Part shown: one piece after another, positions 27,401 to 39,400 of the stretch
Position numbering within the stretch: position 1 is the first letter of the stretch
Layout: the number at the start of each line of letters is the position of its first letter
Assembly: GCF_037975245.1 (NCBI RefSeq)
Contig: NC_092568.1
Span: 23,338,501 to 23,402,500 of the forward strand
From: Apostichopus japonicus
Taxonomy: Eukaryota; Echinodermata; Holothuroidea; Aspidochirotida; Stichopodidae
Direction of reading: 5' to 3'
DNA length: 64,000 nt
Position numbers and translations under genes: made by a program
The notes under the pieces: model-generated
Told to the model about the DNA's origin: nothing
The model's database searches: none
Seen by the model: only the letters and a program-made list of their open reading frames with translations

Positions 27401-30400
27401 TCTCAGAATTTGACAGTTCATAAAGATAAAGTTAACTGATGCGGCTGAATATGCAAATCTGATAACCAATTCCCGGGGGGGGGGCTAAATATTGTGCCTG
27501 CGGAAATATCGGGAAACAGAATAATGTATTTGCATCTGGGGGGCGGGGAGGGGGGCAGGCTAAATATTGTGCCTACGGAAATATCGGAAAAAAGATTAAT
27601 GTATTTTGCATCTGCATGCTATACTTATTGAAACGTGACAACTTTGCAAAGGTGGCGCTGTTCTATAATTGTACCTAAGGGCTTCACCTGGCTATGGACA
27701 CCACTGTGAATGTGCAGTGTTTTTGTATTCTGTTGAAGAGGAAGAACCCAATCTGTGGCATAGCCTCATGAAATAGTGTCTTTTCACATCATTACCCAGG
27801 CACAGTTGCTAATAACAGAGAAGCAAAAAGTCTTGGAGAGCTATGGTTCATTTGAGAGTTCTCTGCTCCAAGAAAAGTTGAAGAAACTAAAGAAGCATCA
27901 GGCCTTTGAGGCTGAGCTGACTGCTAACGAGGCTCTCATCAAGGACATACAGAATGTGAGTAGACAAAAGAGTGTGTATATTATTGTTTATGAGTAAGGT
28001 TACACATTGATGTTGGACAACTCCTGAAGCACCCCCCCCCCGGCCCCTCTCCCACCCCATCTCCCCAAGACCAAGTAATTTGAAAATTGTTCTTGGACTT
28101 TTGCTTAATTAATAAATAATTAATTATTAATTAATAATCTCGTTCTTATCTGACTATACTTCTTATTTATGAAACTTTATTTTCTGACATACTTCACAAG
28201 ATACTTGAAGATAGTTTTGAAGTACAGTTCAGTTATTTACCATGTCTTGTACAATCCAGTTAGGCTATTTACCATGCCTTGTACAATTCACTTAGACTAT
28301 TTACCATGCCTTGTACAATTCAGTTAGGCTATTTACCATGCCTTGTACAATTCAGTTAGGCTATTTACCCTGCCTTGTACAATTCAGTTAGGCTATTTAC
28401 CAAGCTTTGTACAATTCAGTTAGGCTATTTACCAAGCTTTGTACAATTCAGTTAGGCTATTTACCATGCCTTGTACTGTAGTGCAATTGATGGAGTGTTG
28501 TAGCCATTGCTCTAATACTGGTAGTGATTTCTTTTAATGCACCGCCCAGCATAAAGGAAGCTTGATATCAAGTTTAAACTGTTCCTAACTGTACTCAAAA
28601 TTGTTTTGGGTTATAACCATAAAACAGATTGGAGAAAAGTTACAAGAAATAGATCATCCCGATAAGAGTGATGTTGCCGGAGATGTTTCTGAACTTGTCA
28701 GTAGATGGACTGCTCTCAGGGAACTGTCCAATAAGAAGGGACAGTCTCTCCAACAGCTCAGAGCATTATTGGAGTTCCAGAGACAGGCAGATAGGGTGGA
28801 TTCTTGGATCAGAGAGAAGGTAATTATATGATGGAAATGTTTAGTTTGTTATCAGTTCACTTCAAATCAGTTTATAGTTTAAGAAAGTTAGAAAATTAAC
28901 ATTATCACAAATAAATATTTTGTGATTATTAAAACGTTAGCGGAACCAGGAGCCTGTTTCACCTACATAATTGCCCTCTTTGCAAAGTACACAGTAGAAA
29001 ATGTAAATAACATTAATAGCATCACAAGAAAGGGAAGGGGGTCTTAGACTATAATCAACATTGGGAATTTTGACCTTGGGCATAGTTTCCACCTCAGTTT
29101 CCACCTCCGCAGGTAATTTCTGTTGCGGTAAACCTCGATGCCAAATATATATATAGATTCTGCTAATCTAACAAAGCTCCGTAAGTCGGCACTCTTCTCT
29201 ATAAAAAGTTTCAATTCCTGCTGCTCCTTGTCACTTTCGGTGATCATGCACCGAAGAAGAGCTAGTTATGCTCAATAGCTCTGCAATAACCAAACATTGG
29301 CCATTTTACCACCCAATCACTCACTTGATTTAAATTATTTGTATCTTGCTCGAGATCCAACCTTTCTCCAAATGCAGCTAAGTTGTTTCACAATTTATTA
29401 CAATTGATTTTAATTGACGAGCTACATGGTCACTTATCATTTTGCACCTACAAGTTGTAGCAATAAGTTTTTACTCTCTACCGTCCAGACCGCTCTGGTG
29501 GCATTTGGGGATGTCGGAGCTGACTACGAACACTGCTTGGAGTTGCAGAGGACACTGGATAACTTTGGACAGGTGATATGGATTAGCTGTTTATTTATAC
29601 TTCTCATACAAACTGGACTAGGCTAGGCTCAAGCACATCTACTGTAAAGACTATTGCAACCCTGCCTTGCCAGGGGTCGAAATTTAGAATATTTACCACT
29701 ATTCCAGCGGATTAGTGGATTTGAAAATACACTATTCCGTCTCATTTTCCACTATTCCTTAATTTCCTTTGAAACTATAAAAAGAAAAAAAAACAACATA
29801 ACAAAATTATATGTTGTGTCTTCTGTTGGGTTATTGATAATCATTAGTGTTTTGTGTACTGAGGCAAGAAAGCAGGTAACCCAGGACGCAGGTTGTAAAA
29901 CCCACTCACAAAGGCATTGTCAATGGCTAGTTTCGCACACTTCGGGGTATATGGGTCACACGGACACCCACGGCCCAGCGCGGGAAGGTTGCTGTAATAA
30001 ATCAGCCTCGTGGGAAATGTTTTGAACAATGTTGCCATTCCACATTTTTTTTTTATGTATATTGTATGTTAGTTAGTAAACGTTTTCTTTCGTATGAATT
30101 TGACTTCAATTCAGTGTTCCCTCTAAGGTGCGGGATTCCCTTCAACTGACTCAGTAATCCCGCAAAGAAAACATTTGCCTGCTGGAAATCCCCGCATCGT
30201 TTTCTTGCATTCGATTTAAGTTTATACTCAATGCACAACGTATTCACTTCACTGTATAGAGGGGAAAAAACGAAAATCAGTAGAGAAATTACCAATTGTG
30301 TAAGAAAAGTAAGTTGGTACACCTTTCAAATTTTACGAAAAGATTGAACAAAACACTTTCGAAAAATTCATGCGAATCTGGCATATCGTGCTAAATGCAA

Positions 30401-33400
30401 CTAATGTCATGTTAACAAGGCTCTAGGACACCCATCTATGAATAAAACGGAAGACCACATCTGGTATTAAGCGGGAGAAAAAGTATTTTCTAGAATTTCC
30501 AAAAATACGCAAAAATAATATCCTACCATAGTTAAGTGTATAGCAAATAGCCTAACCACCTTGTCGGTTACGGATCACACGTAACTACAAAACACAACTC
30601 ATTGTATTTTGCGAAGTTGACGTTTTGTACAAGAACATGGAAACAATATTAAGCATTTAGTGAATCATGCCAAGTGGCCTAACACATAAAGATGGCCATA
30701 CTGTAGCTATAGGGCCTTGATATCGTGCTATTATATGCTTGTATAGTATGGACTGTGCCTCGTGTATCATGGGGAATATATTGTTTTGTTCATGCGGAGG
30801 AGTCAGTTGGCTTGAGGTGTGTTTTACTTATCTAAATGTTACGTAGATAGTTTACCTACTTTTCTTGAAAGTCTAAGATAATATTTCGCATAACTTTACC
30901 GATCCTTTACTGACTGACCTAATTAATTCTAGAATGGAGCCAAAACAGTTTAACTCCATGTAACGTTTCTTGGAAACGTGCCAAAAAATCTTAACAAACA
31001 GGTGTAAGACAGGGGATGAGCTCACAGTTGTTTGGCAAGGTACCTGGGAAATTGCAACACATGTATAGCCTGACGTAGTATTTAAGTTGGGTTAAATTCT
31101 GCAGTTGTAAACTTTTGTACGTATATTCATTGTTAGGCAGTCTAGAAACGGGGCTTTGCCGAACGTTGTTTGTTTCATAATATCGAAAGTTTTGTAAGTT
31201 AAACTTTTTAACGATTGTAAGACATTTTAAATCTCTTTTCATAACATAATATTGCTACGTACAGTCTCCAACTTGTCATTTTAAAATTTTCATCAGGTTC
31301 GTGACAATTTAAATTCCAAAATTTGTTATTATTTTGCATCTTCAACTGCTAATTTTTTATCGCCAGACACGCAAAATTACCAATATTTTCCGGGGGCCTT
31401 TGCCCCTGGAACCCACAAGCATAGGCGTAGGAGCCTAATTTGATTTGGGGGCTGAGACGACTTGCCCGAAAAATATAACAAAAATCGGGTAATCGGCAGT
31501 TGTTTTTAATGTGTACACGAGGTGATTTCTTTTGTATTTTTGGGCAAGTTTTTTGCCCGGGAAACAAATCAAATTAAAATTGTTGCCTGACTAGTGACAG
31601 GCAAGTAAATTTAGATGGATTTGTCAAAGTTTGTTGTTAGCTATCACTTTTAGCACTATCCATAGGGAATAGTGAACCCAAGCAACTTGGTATTCCGTTC
31701 ATGATTTCACTATCGCGGAATAGCGTAAATTTTGACCCCTGCTAGCCTAGATGCTGTTGGATGATTTGAAAACAAGAAACAGGAACAAAAGACAGCCAAA
31801 TGTGTGTAATTCTGTATACACTTTAACAGAATGCATAGATAACCAACAATCAAGCTCGACAGGATGAGTTAAGTAATAATAAACTGCATGCCACCTATCT
31901 TACCGAAGAAAGAAAATGATCTAATTATCCTTGATGCTGTGCTTATCAACATTAAAACAAACTGTAAAAATGTTAAGTATATGGAAGGGATTGTGTACTG
32001 GTAGGGTAAGACGGTCACAGACTTTTCTATGAGGTCGTGTAAGCTGTTGTGATTCTAAACAGATTAAACATGAACTGTGAAAACAGCCTGATGAGTATTT
32101 TGCAGTGGTTTAGTAGAAACCAAACCTTATTTAAATGAAGCCAAGAAATGGAACTATTGTGAAAGAGGGGGTTTTGGGACCACTTAATGATTATGTGTCA
32201 CAAAAAAAAAATGAAGACTAAAACAGTATCAACTTTCATGAAAACATGCTCACAATATTAATCCATTTCTTGTAAATTATTCTTTTTCCATTAAATGTTT
32301 TGAAAGAATTAATAGAATTTAGTCAAATAGTGTAGTCTGACAAACGTATTTAGACATACAGGTGGGATTTCTGACAATAGGGAAATATTTCGACCATGCA
32401 AGTTTATGTCATGTGATTCTGTCCACGATCATCCTAAAATAATAGAAAAATGGGAACTTAATATCACATCTTTTTCTCTTTAAGCTATATTAGGTAGGAA
32501 ATCCTGTTAAATATTTAAAAAGTGTTCTTAGCATAGTATGTTAAGTGATACATTACAGCACATAGCTGAGCTTGGTTATACTTGACCTAACACAGACAAA
32601 CTCGTGGCATGTTTTAATTGTAACAAACATGTTAATAGATGTTTGGTCATGTTACCCAACATAAATAGATTCTATGACAAGTTTTGGTCAATCTATTCAT
32701 AGGATTTAACTTTAATATGCAGAGCCTGGGTTAATTTCATGTTTGAAAGTAGTCAAATACTGCTTAACACACAGCCTATGCATGGTTTTTTTCGACCACT
32801 GAACAAACACAGAGTTGTAAAACAATACTAAAAAGCTGTTTATGTGTGACCAATTGAAATTATAAACTCTAGATAGACGTGTTGACTCTCCATGGGTTTT
32901 ATGATCACAGCAGTAATTTATATTTGCTGATGATCACAAGTTCTTCATAGACTACTTTTAATACTGTGCAGCCGTCTCTTAAAATCAACCAAATATGCAG
33001 TGACTCATTCAAGGTTTGTTATTTAGTTTTCTGCTCAAAAGCTGATTAAATGTGCATGACAATGATATATCAAGATGAAAAAAATCTTGAATGAGTAAAT
33101 ATTGTTAACTTAGTATGATTTTCATAGCAAAATTGATTTAATTGATCAATACAAAATTGTGGACGAAAATAACCTCCTGGTCTAATACCCCATATGTTAC
33201 CCTATGCTAATTTATTTATTCATTTCATTCTTGTATTTTTTTACATTGTTTTGTGTTTTTTGCTTTTTTGCTTTCAAGGGGGTGATATGGTCTATATTAC
33301 AATCACCTGTAGTGTTGTTCTATCCATAATGAAATAATTGTGTTAAACATTTCAGGACAAATCTGTGGACAATATGGCCGTCGGTGACATCTGCGAGCTA

Positions 33401-36400
33401 GCTGATCGAATAAACGAGGAGGGACCCGAGGAACTGGCCGAAGGGGTCAAAGATAGGGCCCAAGATATCCAGGAAAAGTAAGTCTGGCTCTGCATGCCAT
33501 CAAAGAAAATGCACATTTGAACTCTGGAGAGCCTGTGAGCTTTTTTATAGCATTTGATTAAAATTATTCGAAAAATATATAGTAAGAAGTTATGAGGCTG
33601 TCCAGTTGTCCTTCTACTCCTGCTTTTTCTATGCTTTTGGTCTTGCTTTAAAATGGCTGAATTGAAGATTCAGTGAATTTGTGTTTAAGTGGTATTATCA
33701 CCTTAGCGATTATGGCAGTCAACAGTTACGAGAAACTTTGTTTCATGGCATATCAGTCATCAACTGCGAGGTAACTTTTAAATTTTGCTGCATGTGCCAG
33801 CTTGTAGTTGCACTCAAGGGAAAGTAAGTACCCCAGGGGACGACATATACATGTGGTACACTGTTGTCCACACTCTGGTGGCTGGGTGTGACAAGTTACG
33901 ATGACTAAGGGTTGAGAGTTGTAAAAGTCATGTGAGAAAGTCTTGGCTTTGTACAAGACTGTTAAAAAGAAACTTGGAGTAAAATATAAATAAGTAATTA
34001 TGTTCTAAAAATATCAATATATATTATTTTGTAACATCCTCTCTGACAACTAAAGTTGTCCTGTGATATTGCAGGAATGATGTTGGCCTGTTTGATAGAT
34101 AGTGGGAAAAATATCTCATTTGGTTATGTCAAACTTTACTGAGGATATAAGAGAATCTGTTGAACTTTTGCATCAGAAGGAGGATATTTTTTCATTGCAT
34201 AAGAACTTTGAATGCCCTCAGAACAGTTTAGGCTACCTACCAACTTTGCCATTTAGATGTTTTATTAAGGAAAACACCCAACTTATCCTCAGTCATTTAT
34301 ATTATATTTATTGTCATTTTCTTTTTAAAGGTGGCAAGTACTACAGAAGAATCTTGAGAATTACAAGCTGAAACTCGGGAGAGCTTTAGAGATCCATAGT
34401 TTTAATAGAGAAGTTCAAGAACTGAAGGAGAAGATTGCTGAAAAGGTAATTAAACAAAACTAAATAAATACAATTCATCTCACTGTTTCTGTTTTTAATT
34501 AGCTGATGCTGTTTGTGAAATTTGATCATATTTTCATTTACTTAATACCATTTTGTTTAAGAATTTGCACCTTTCCTTACTTACTTACTTATTTATCTCT
34601 TACAATGTGATCTTCTGTTAAAGCTGTGATCTGTATCCAACCAATCCCTTTTACTGAATTAACTACCATAGCATTTATGTTGCTAAGAAACTAAAAAACT
34701 GAAGATGGATTTTTGAAGGTTTTAGACCATGCAGTTCAAAGTGCACCTAAAATGTACACCTAAACTATGTTAGAGAGTGTCATACTGTGATAGAATTTGA
34801 TAGTTTTACCATTTACATTCTTAATGGTTATATTCAATCTTGTTCTTTAAATGCAAGGGCGTAGGAACCGGGGGGCTGGGGGGGCGCCAGCCCCCCAGTG
34901 AAAAATGTGGAGGGGCGGAAGTATCATTCCGACCCCCCGCTTCGCAAGTCAGAAAACCCCTTTTTCATTTCCAAATGAGAAAAAAATCTCATTTGGAGCA
35001 CCAAATTGCATCTAAGGCCTGGTGAAAATACAAAATTAAGTTTACAAAATGGAGTGGGTGTTGAAGTGTGCTATATTGCACCAAATTGCATCTGAGGCTA
35101 TCTGGAAATGCAAAAAAATCCAAAGGGGAGGGGGCACCCCCTCCCCTTAGACCCCTCCCCCAGGCCGGCCATCAGTCTTCAGCCCCCCCACTCAAAAGTA
35201 CCTTCCTACGCCACTGTTTAAATGTATAATGTATTCTTTATTTCCAGGGGATTTGGTTGAAGTCGGACGATGTCGGTAAAACTCTAGAAGGCGTGGAGTC
35301 ACTGAAGAGACGTTATCAAACTAATTTAGGTGACTTGCAGTCTTTGCAGAAATCTGTCAAAGTAAGTGGTCATTTGTCTCCATATAATTTGATTTCCATT
35401 AAAGATTTAATACGACCATTCTGGTGGCATACATCTGATATGCTTCATAAAAGTATATCTACTAAAAGACTTTTAATCAAACTTTACTCCTACAGGATTG
35501 TGCCAAAAAATCCAGCTCTAAGCAAATGTTCTGTTTTGCACTTCACACCAGATATTCTCAATAAAGCAACACAGTGTGCCATGAAGCACTCTTAATGGGC
35601 ATAACTTGCTGGTTGTAAGTTAACCTCTACAACAGTTATTGATATTAACAGTTTCTCTCCTGAATATTAAATGCATAGTAGACTAAAGGCTAGTTTCACA
35701 TAAAGAAAAACTGCTTTCTCTGTATGCATTCCCTACTTTTGTTGTTAGGATCAAAATCAAGAACAATTCTCTTTATTTTATTGCCTTTCTTTCTACAGAA
35801 TCTCTCAGTTACGGGTGGAGAGCTGTCAGAGAAGTTTAATGAACACAGTGAGGATATTCTTACCTCTTTGGATAAAGTAGCATCATTGTGGGAGAGCCTA
35901 CAGGAATCCTCAGAGAAGAGAAAGGACATGTTGGAGAAGTCTCACCAGTTGCAGATCTTCTTGAATAATTACAAAAACTTGGTAGGAAGATTTAAGTATT
36001 TGTTTCTTTGCAAAGATCATTGGAGTTTTGAATCACATTATTATTATTTTTTTTCATTTGTTGAATTTTTTATTTAATTACTTAGAAGATAGTGATCATA
36101 ATTTTCCACATTAAAGTTAAAGCTGTTGAAATTGAACTTGTAATGGAAATATCTTTCATGTCTTGCTTTAGGTGGGGAGATGGGGAAGAGGGGTGGGGAG
36201 ATGGGGAAGAGGGGTGGGGAGATGGGGAAGAGGGGTGGGGAGATGGGGAAGAGGGGTGGGGAGATGGGGAAGAGGGGTGGGGAGATGGGGAAGAGGGGTG
36301 GGGAGATGGGGAAGAGGGGTGGGGAGATGGGGAAGAGGGGTGGGGAGATGGGAAGAGGGGTGGGGAGATGGGAAGAGGGGTGGGGAGATGGGGAAGAGGG

Positions 36401-39400
36401 GTGGGGAGATGGGGAAGAGGGGTGGGGAGATGGGGAAGAGGGGTGGGGAGATGGGGAAGAGGGGTGGGGAGATGGGGAAGAGGGGTGGGGAGATGGGGAA
36501 GAGGGGTGGGGAGATGGGGAAGAGGGGTGGGGAGATGGGGAAGAGGGGTGGGGAGATGGGGAAGAGGGGTGGGGAGATGGGAAGAGGGGTGGGGAGATGG
36601 GAAGAGGGGTGGGGAGATGGGGAAGAGGGGTGGGGAGATGGGGAAGAGGGGTGGGGAGATGGGGAAGAGGGGTGGGGAGATGGGGAAGAGGGGTGGGGAG
36701 ATGGGGAAGAGGGGTGGGGAGATGGGGAAGAGGGGTGGGGAGATGGGGAAGAGGGGTGGGGAGATGGGGAAGAGGGGTGGGGAGATGGGGAAGAGGGGTG
36801 GGGAGATGGGGAAGAGGGGTGGGGAGATGGGGAAGAGGGGTGGGGAGATGGGGAAGAGGGGTGGGGAGATGGGGAAGAGGGGTGGGGAGATGGGGAAGAG
36901 GGGTGGGGAGATGGGGAAGAGGGGTGGGGAGATGGGGAAGAGGGGTGGGGAGATGGGGAAGAGGGGTGGGGAGATGGGGAAGAGGGGTGGGGAGATGGGG
37001 AAGAGGGGTGGGGAGATGGGGAGATGGGGAAGAGGGGTGGGGAGATGGGGAAGAGGGGTGGGGAGATGGGGAAGAGGGGTGGGGAGATGGGGAAGAGGGG
37101 TGGGGAGATGGGGAAGAGGGGTGGGGAGATGGGGAAGAGGGGTGGGGAGATGGGGAAGGGGGGTGGGGAGATGGGGAAGGGGGTGGGGAGATGGGGAAGG
37201 GGGTGGGGAAGAGGGGTGGGGAGATGGGGAAGAGGGGTGGGGAGATGGGGAAGAGGGGTGGGGAGATGGGGAAGGGGGAGTTGAGTGCACATTTTTTCAG
37301 CTGTTTGGTTGTTTGGTCATCAGTTAGTCACTATGATTTATTCTCTCACTGTACTTCGTATATTGTATTTACGTTACTTTAACTACATGACATAACATCC
37401 CAAATTCCATTTGTTCGGTAGTCTTTCTCGGCAGTGGTATCTATCTAGCCTTTGCAATCCGAAATAATATAACTGCTTTCTTTTGCAGAGTTTTTTGCTA
37501 GTTTTCAGGAAAGTACTCATTATTACCTCTTTTCTCTCATATATATTAGAATACAATAAGTAACAAATGTAACATGAAGACTACAGTGGGCCCGTTGGAT
37601 CTCAGAGTTTAGGTCAGAATTTAAAAAACTAATTATTAAGTTTTTATCTTCCAGATGGACTGGAACGATAGTATCATTCTGACAATGACCAGCCCTGCTC
37701 TCTCTGAAAATCTTCAAGATGCAGAGAAAATGTGTGAAAGTCACAAGGATACCCTGGTCAGTCTCTGCTTGTTTTCCTTCTGAAATTCTTCTATTTAAAG
37801 TTTGAATATTTTTAAGCAAAAAAGTGATGAAAAAAGATGATGATGGCTGGATGGATGGATGGCAAACAACCTTAGGATTTATGGTATTAAACATATGGTA
37901 AATATTGCAATAGCTGTTAGTGTTGCATAGAGATTATGTATTCTTGACTTACGGAGTATATGCTTGAAAATACAATGATTCCATTGGGAGGCCCTCTCTA
38001 CCCTATGCTGCTATGCCTCTCCAGAAATACCCACCCCTACAATAAGTTTGTACATAATCTAAACCATAAAATTTAGATAGTGTAGTGTTAGGCATCAGTG
38101 TCCTGCATAAATAATAAGTATGCCCCCTCCCCCTCCCCCCCCCCCTTGCCTGTCTCTACTTCTAGACAGATCCTGACTTTGGTATTTCCATCTGTCACTG
38201 GTTCGAGCAATTATTCAGTTTTTACCCCTTTCTGATTCTAGGCCTACATTACAAGGAAGCAAGATGAATCAGCAGATCTGAGATCTGTCGGTGAGAGAAT
38301 GTTAAGAGAAGGCCATCCAGCAGCTACAGAGATTACTACATCCATTGATTCACTGCAGAGAACAACAGAGAAAGTCTTGGAAACCTGGCAAGATCAGAAA
38401 TCATTGCTAGGTCAATGCTTTGATCTACAGGTGAGTGTAATAGATTCATTACAGAGAACAACAGAGAAAGTCTTGGAAACCTGGCGTGATCAGAAATCAT
38501 TGCTAGGTCAATGCTTTGATCTACAGGTGAGTGTAATAGATTCATTACAGAGAACAACAGAGAAAGTCTTGGAAACCTGGCAAGATCAGAAATCATTGCT
38601 TGGTCAATGCTTTGATCTACAGGTGAGTGTAATAGATTCATTACAGAGAACAACAGAGAAAGTCTTGGAAACCTGGCAAGATCAGAAATCATTGCTAGGT
38701 CAATGCTTTGATCTACAGGTGAGTGTAATAGATTCATTACAGAGAACAGCAGAGAAAGTCTTGGAAACCTGGCAAGATCAGAAATCATTGTTAGGTCAAT
38801 GCTTTGATCTACAGATGAGTGTAATAGATACAGAGAACAACAGATAAAGTCTTTGAAACCTTACAAGGTAGGAAAATATGATGTCATTGCTTTGATCTCA
38901 AATATACATGTTACCGGTGTCAACAGACAGTTAGGTTCATTCAAACAAATTGAGAAAAAAAATAAAATTTAAGTTTCATCAGCAACAAAAACTTGACAAG
39001 ATTTTATGCCTTGAAACCCTACTTAGACTCCTGTAAGTTTCATATACTTTTTTTTCATGTTGTCCAGAAGTTTGCAGAACAAAATGATTTCTCATAACCT
39101 TGCATGTATGTTCAAAGTAGATCTTCCAATAAATGAGATGTCCATGTACAACCCCACTCTGTTTCATTCCATTTTCAATGTTCTCTTTTCTTAAAGGTCT
39201 ATCATGAATATGTGAACAGTGCAGAATCATTGCTGTTGAGCAAGGAGACAGTCTTGGCCAATAGAGATGTTGGAGTATGTGAACTAGTCAAACTTTTCTT
39301 TCTAGTTTTTAATCATAACACTAATTGTTGTACTACCCATATACCCCTTCCACGTATCCCTTTTTTGATCCCCCTGTCCCACATAAAGAGGAAAAAATGG

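Noticed and set aside
28224-28476. CRISPR-like array
   Set aside because: Units are contiguous 32-bp tandem copies without unique spacers, in an animal intron.
36170-36200. Possible acceptor (tgctttag) at the start of the minisatellite, making it an exon
   Set aside because: No usable donor follows, and exons 37 and 38 join in phase without it.
36082-37382. Long open frames (about 370-411 codons) on both strands, Gly/Asp/Glu-rich or Pro/Ser/His-rich
   Set aside because: They are produced by the 21-bp minisatellite, whose length is a multiple of 3, within a spectrin intron.
38431-38454. 24-nt mini-intron gtgagt..ttacag inside each 96-bp unit
   Set aside because: Too short for a spliceosomal intron.
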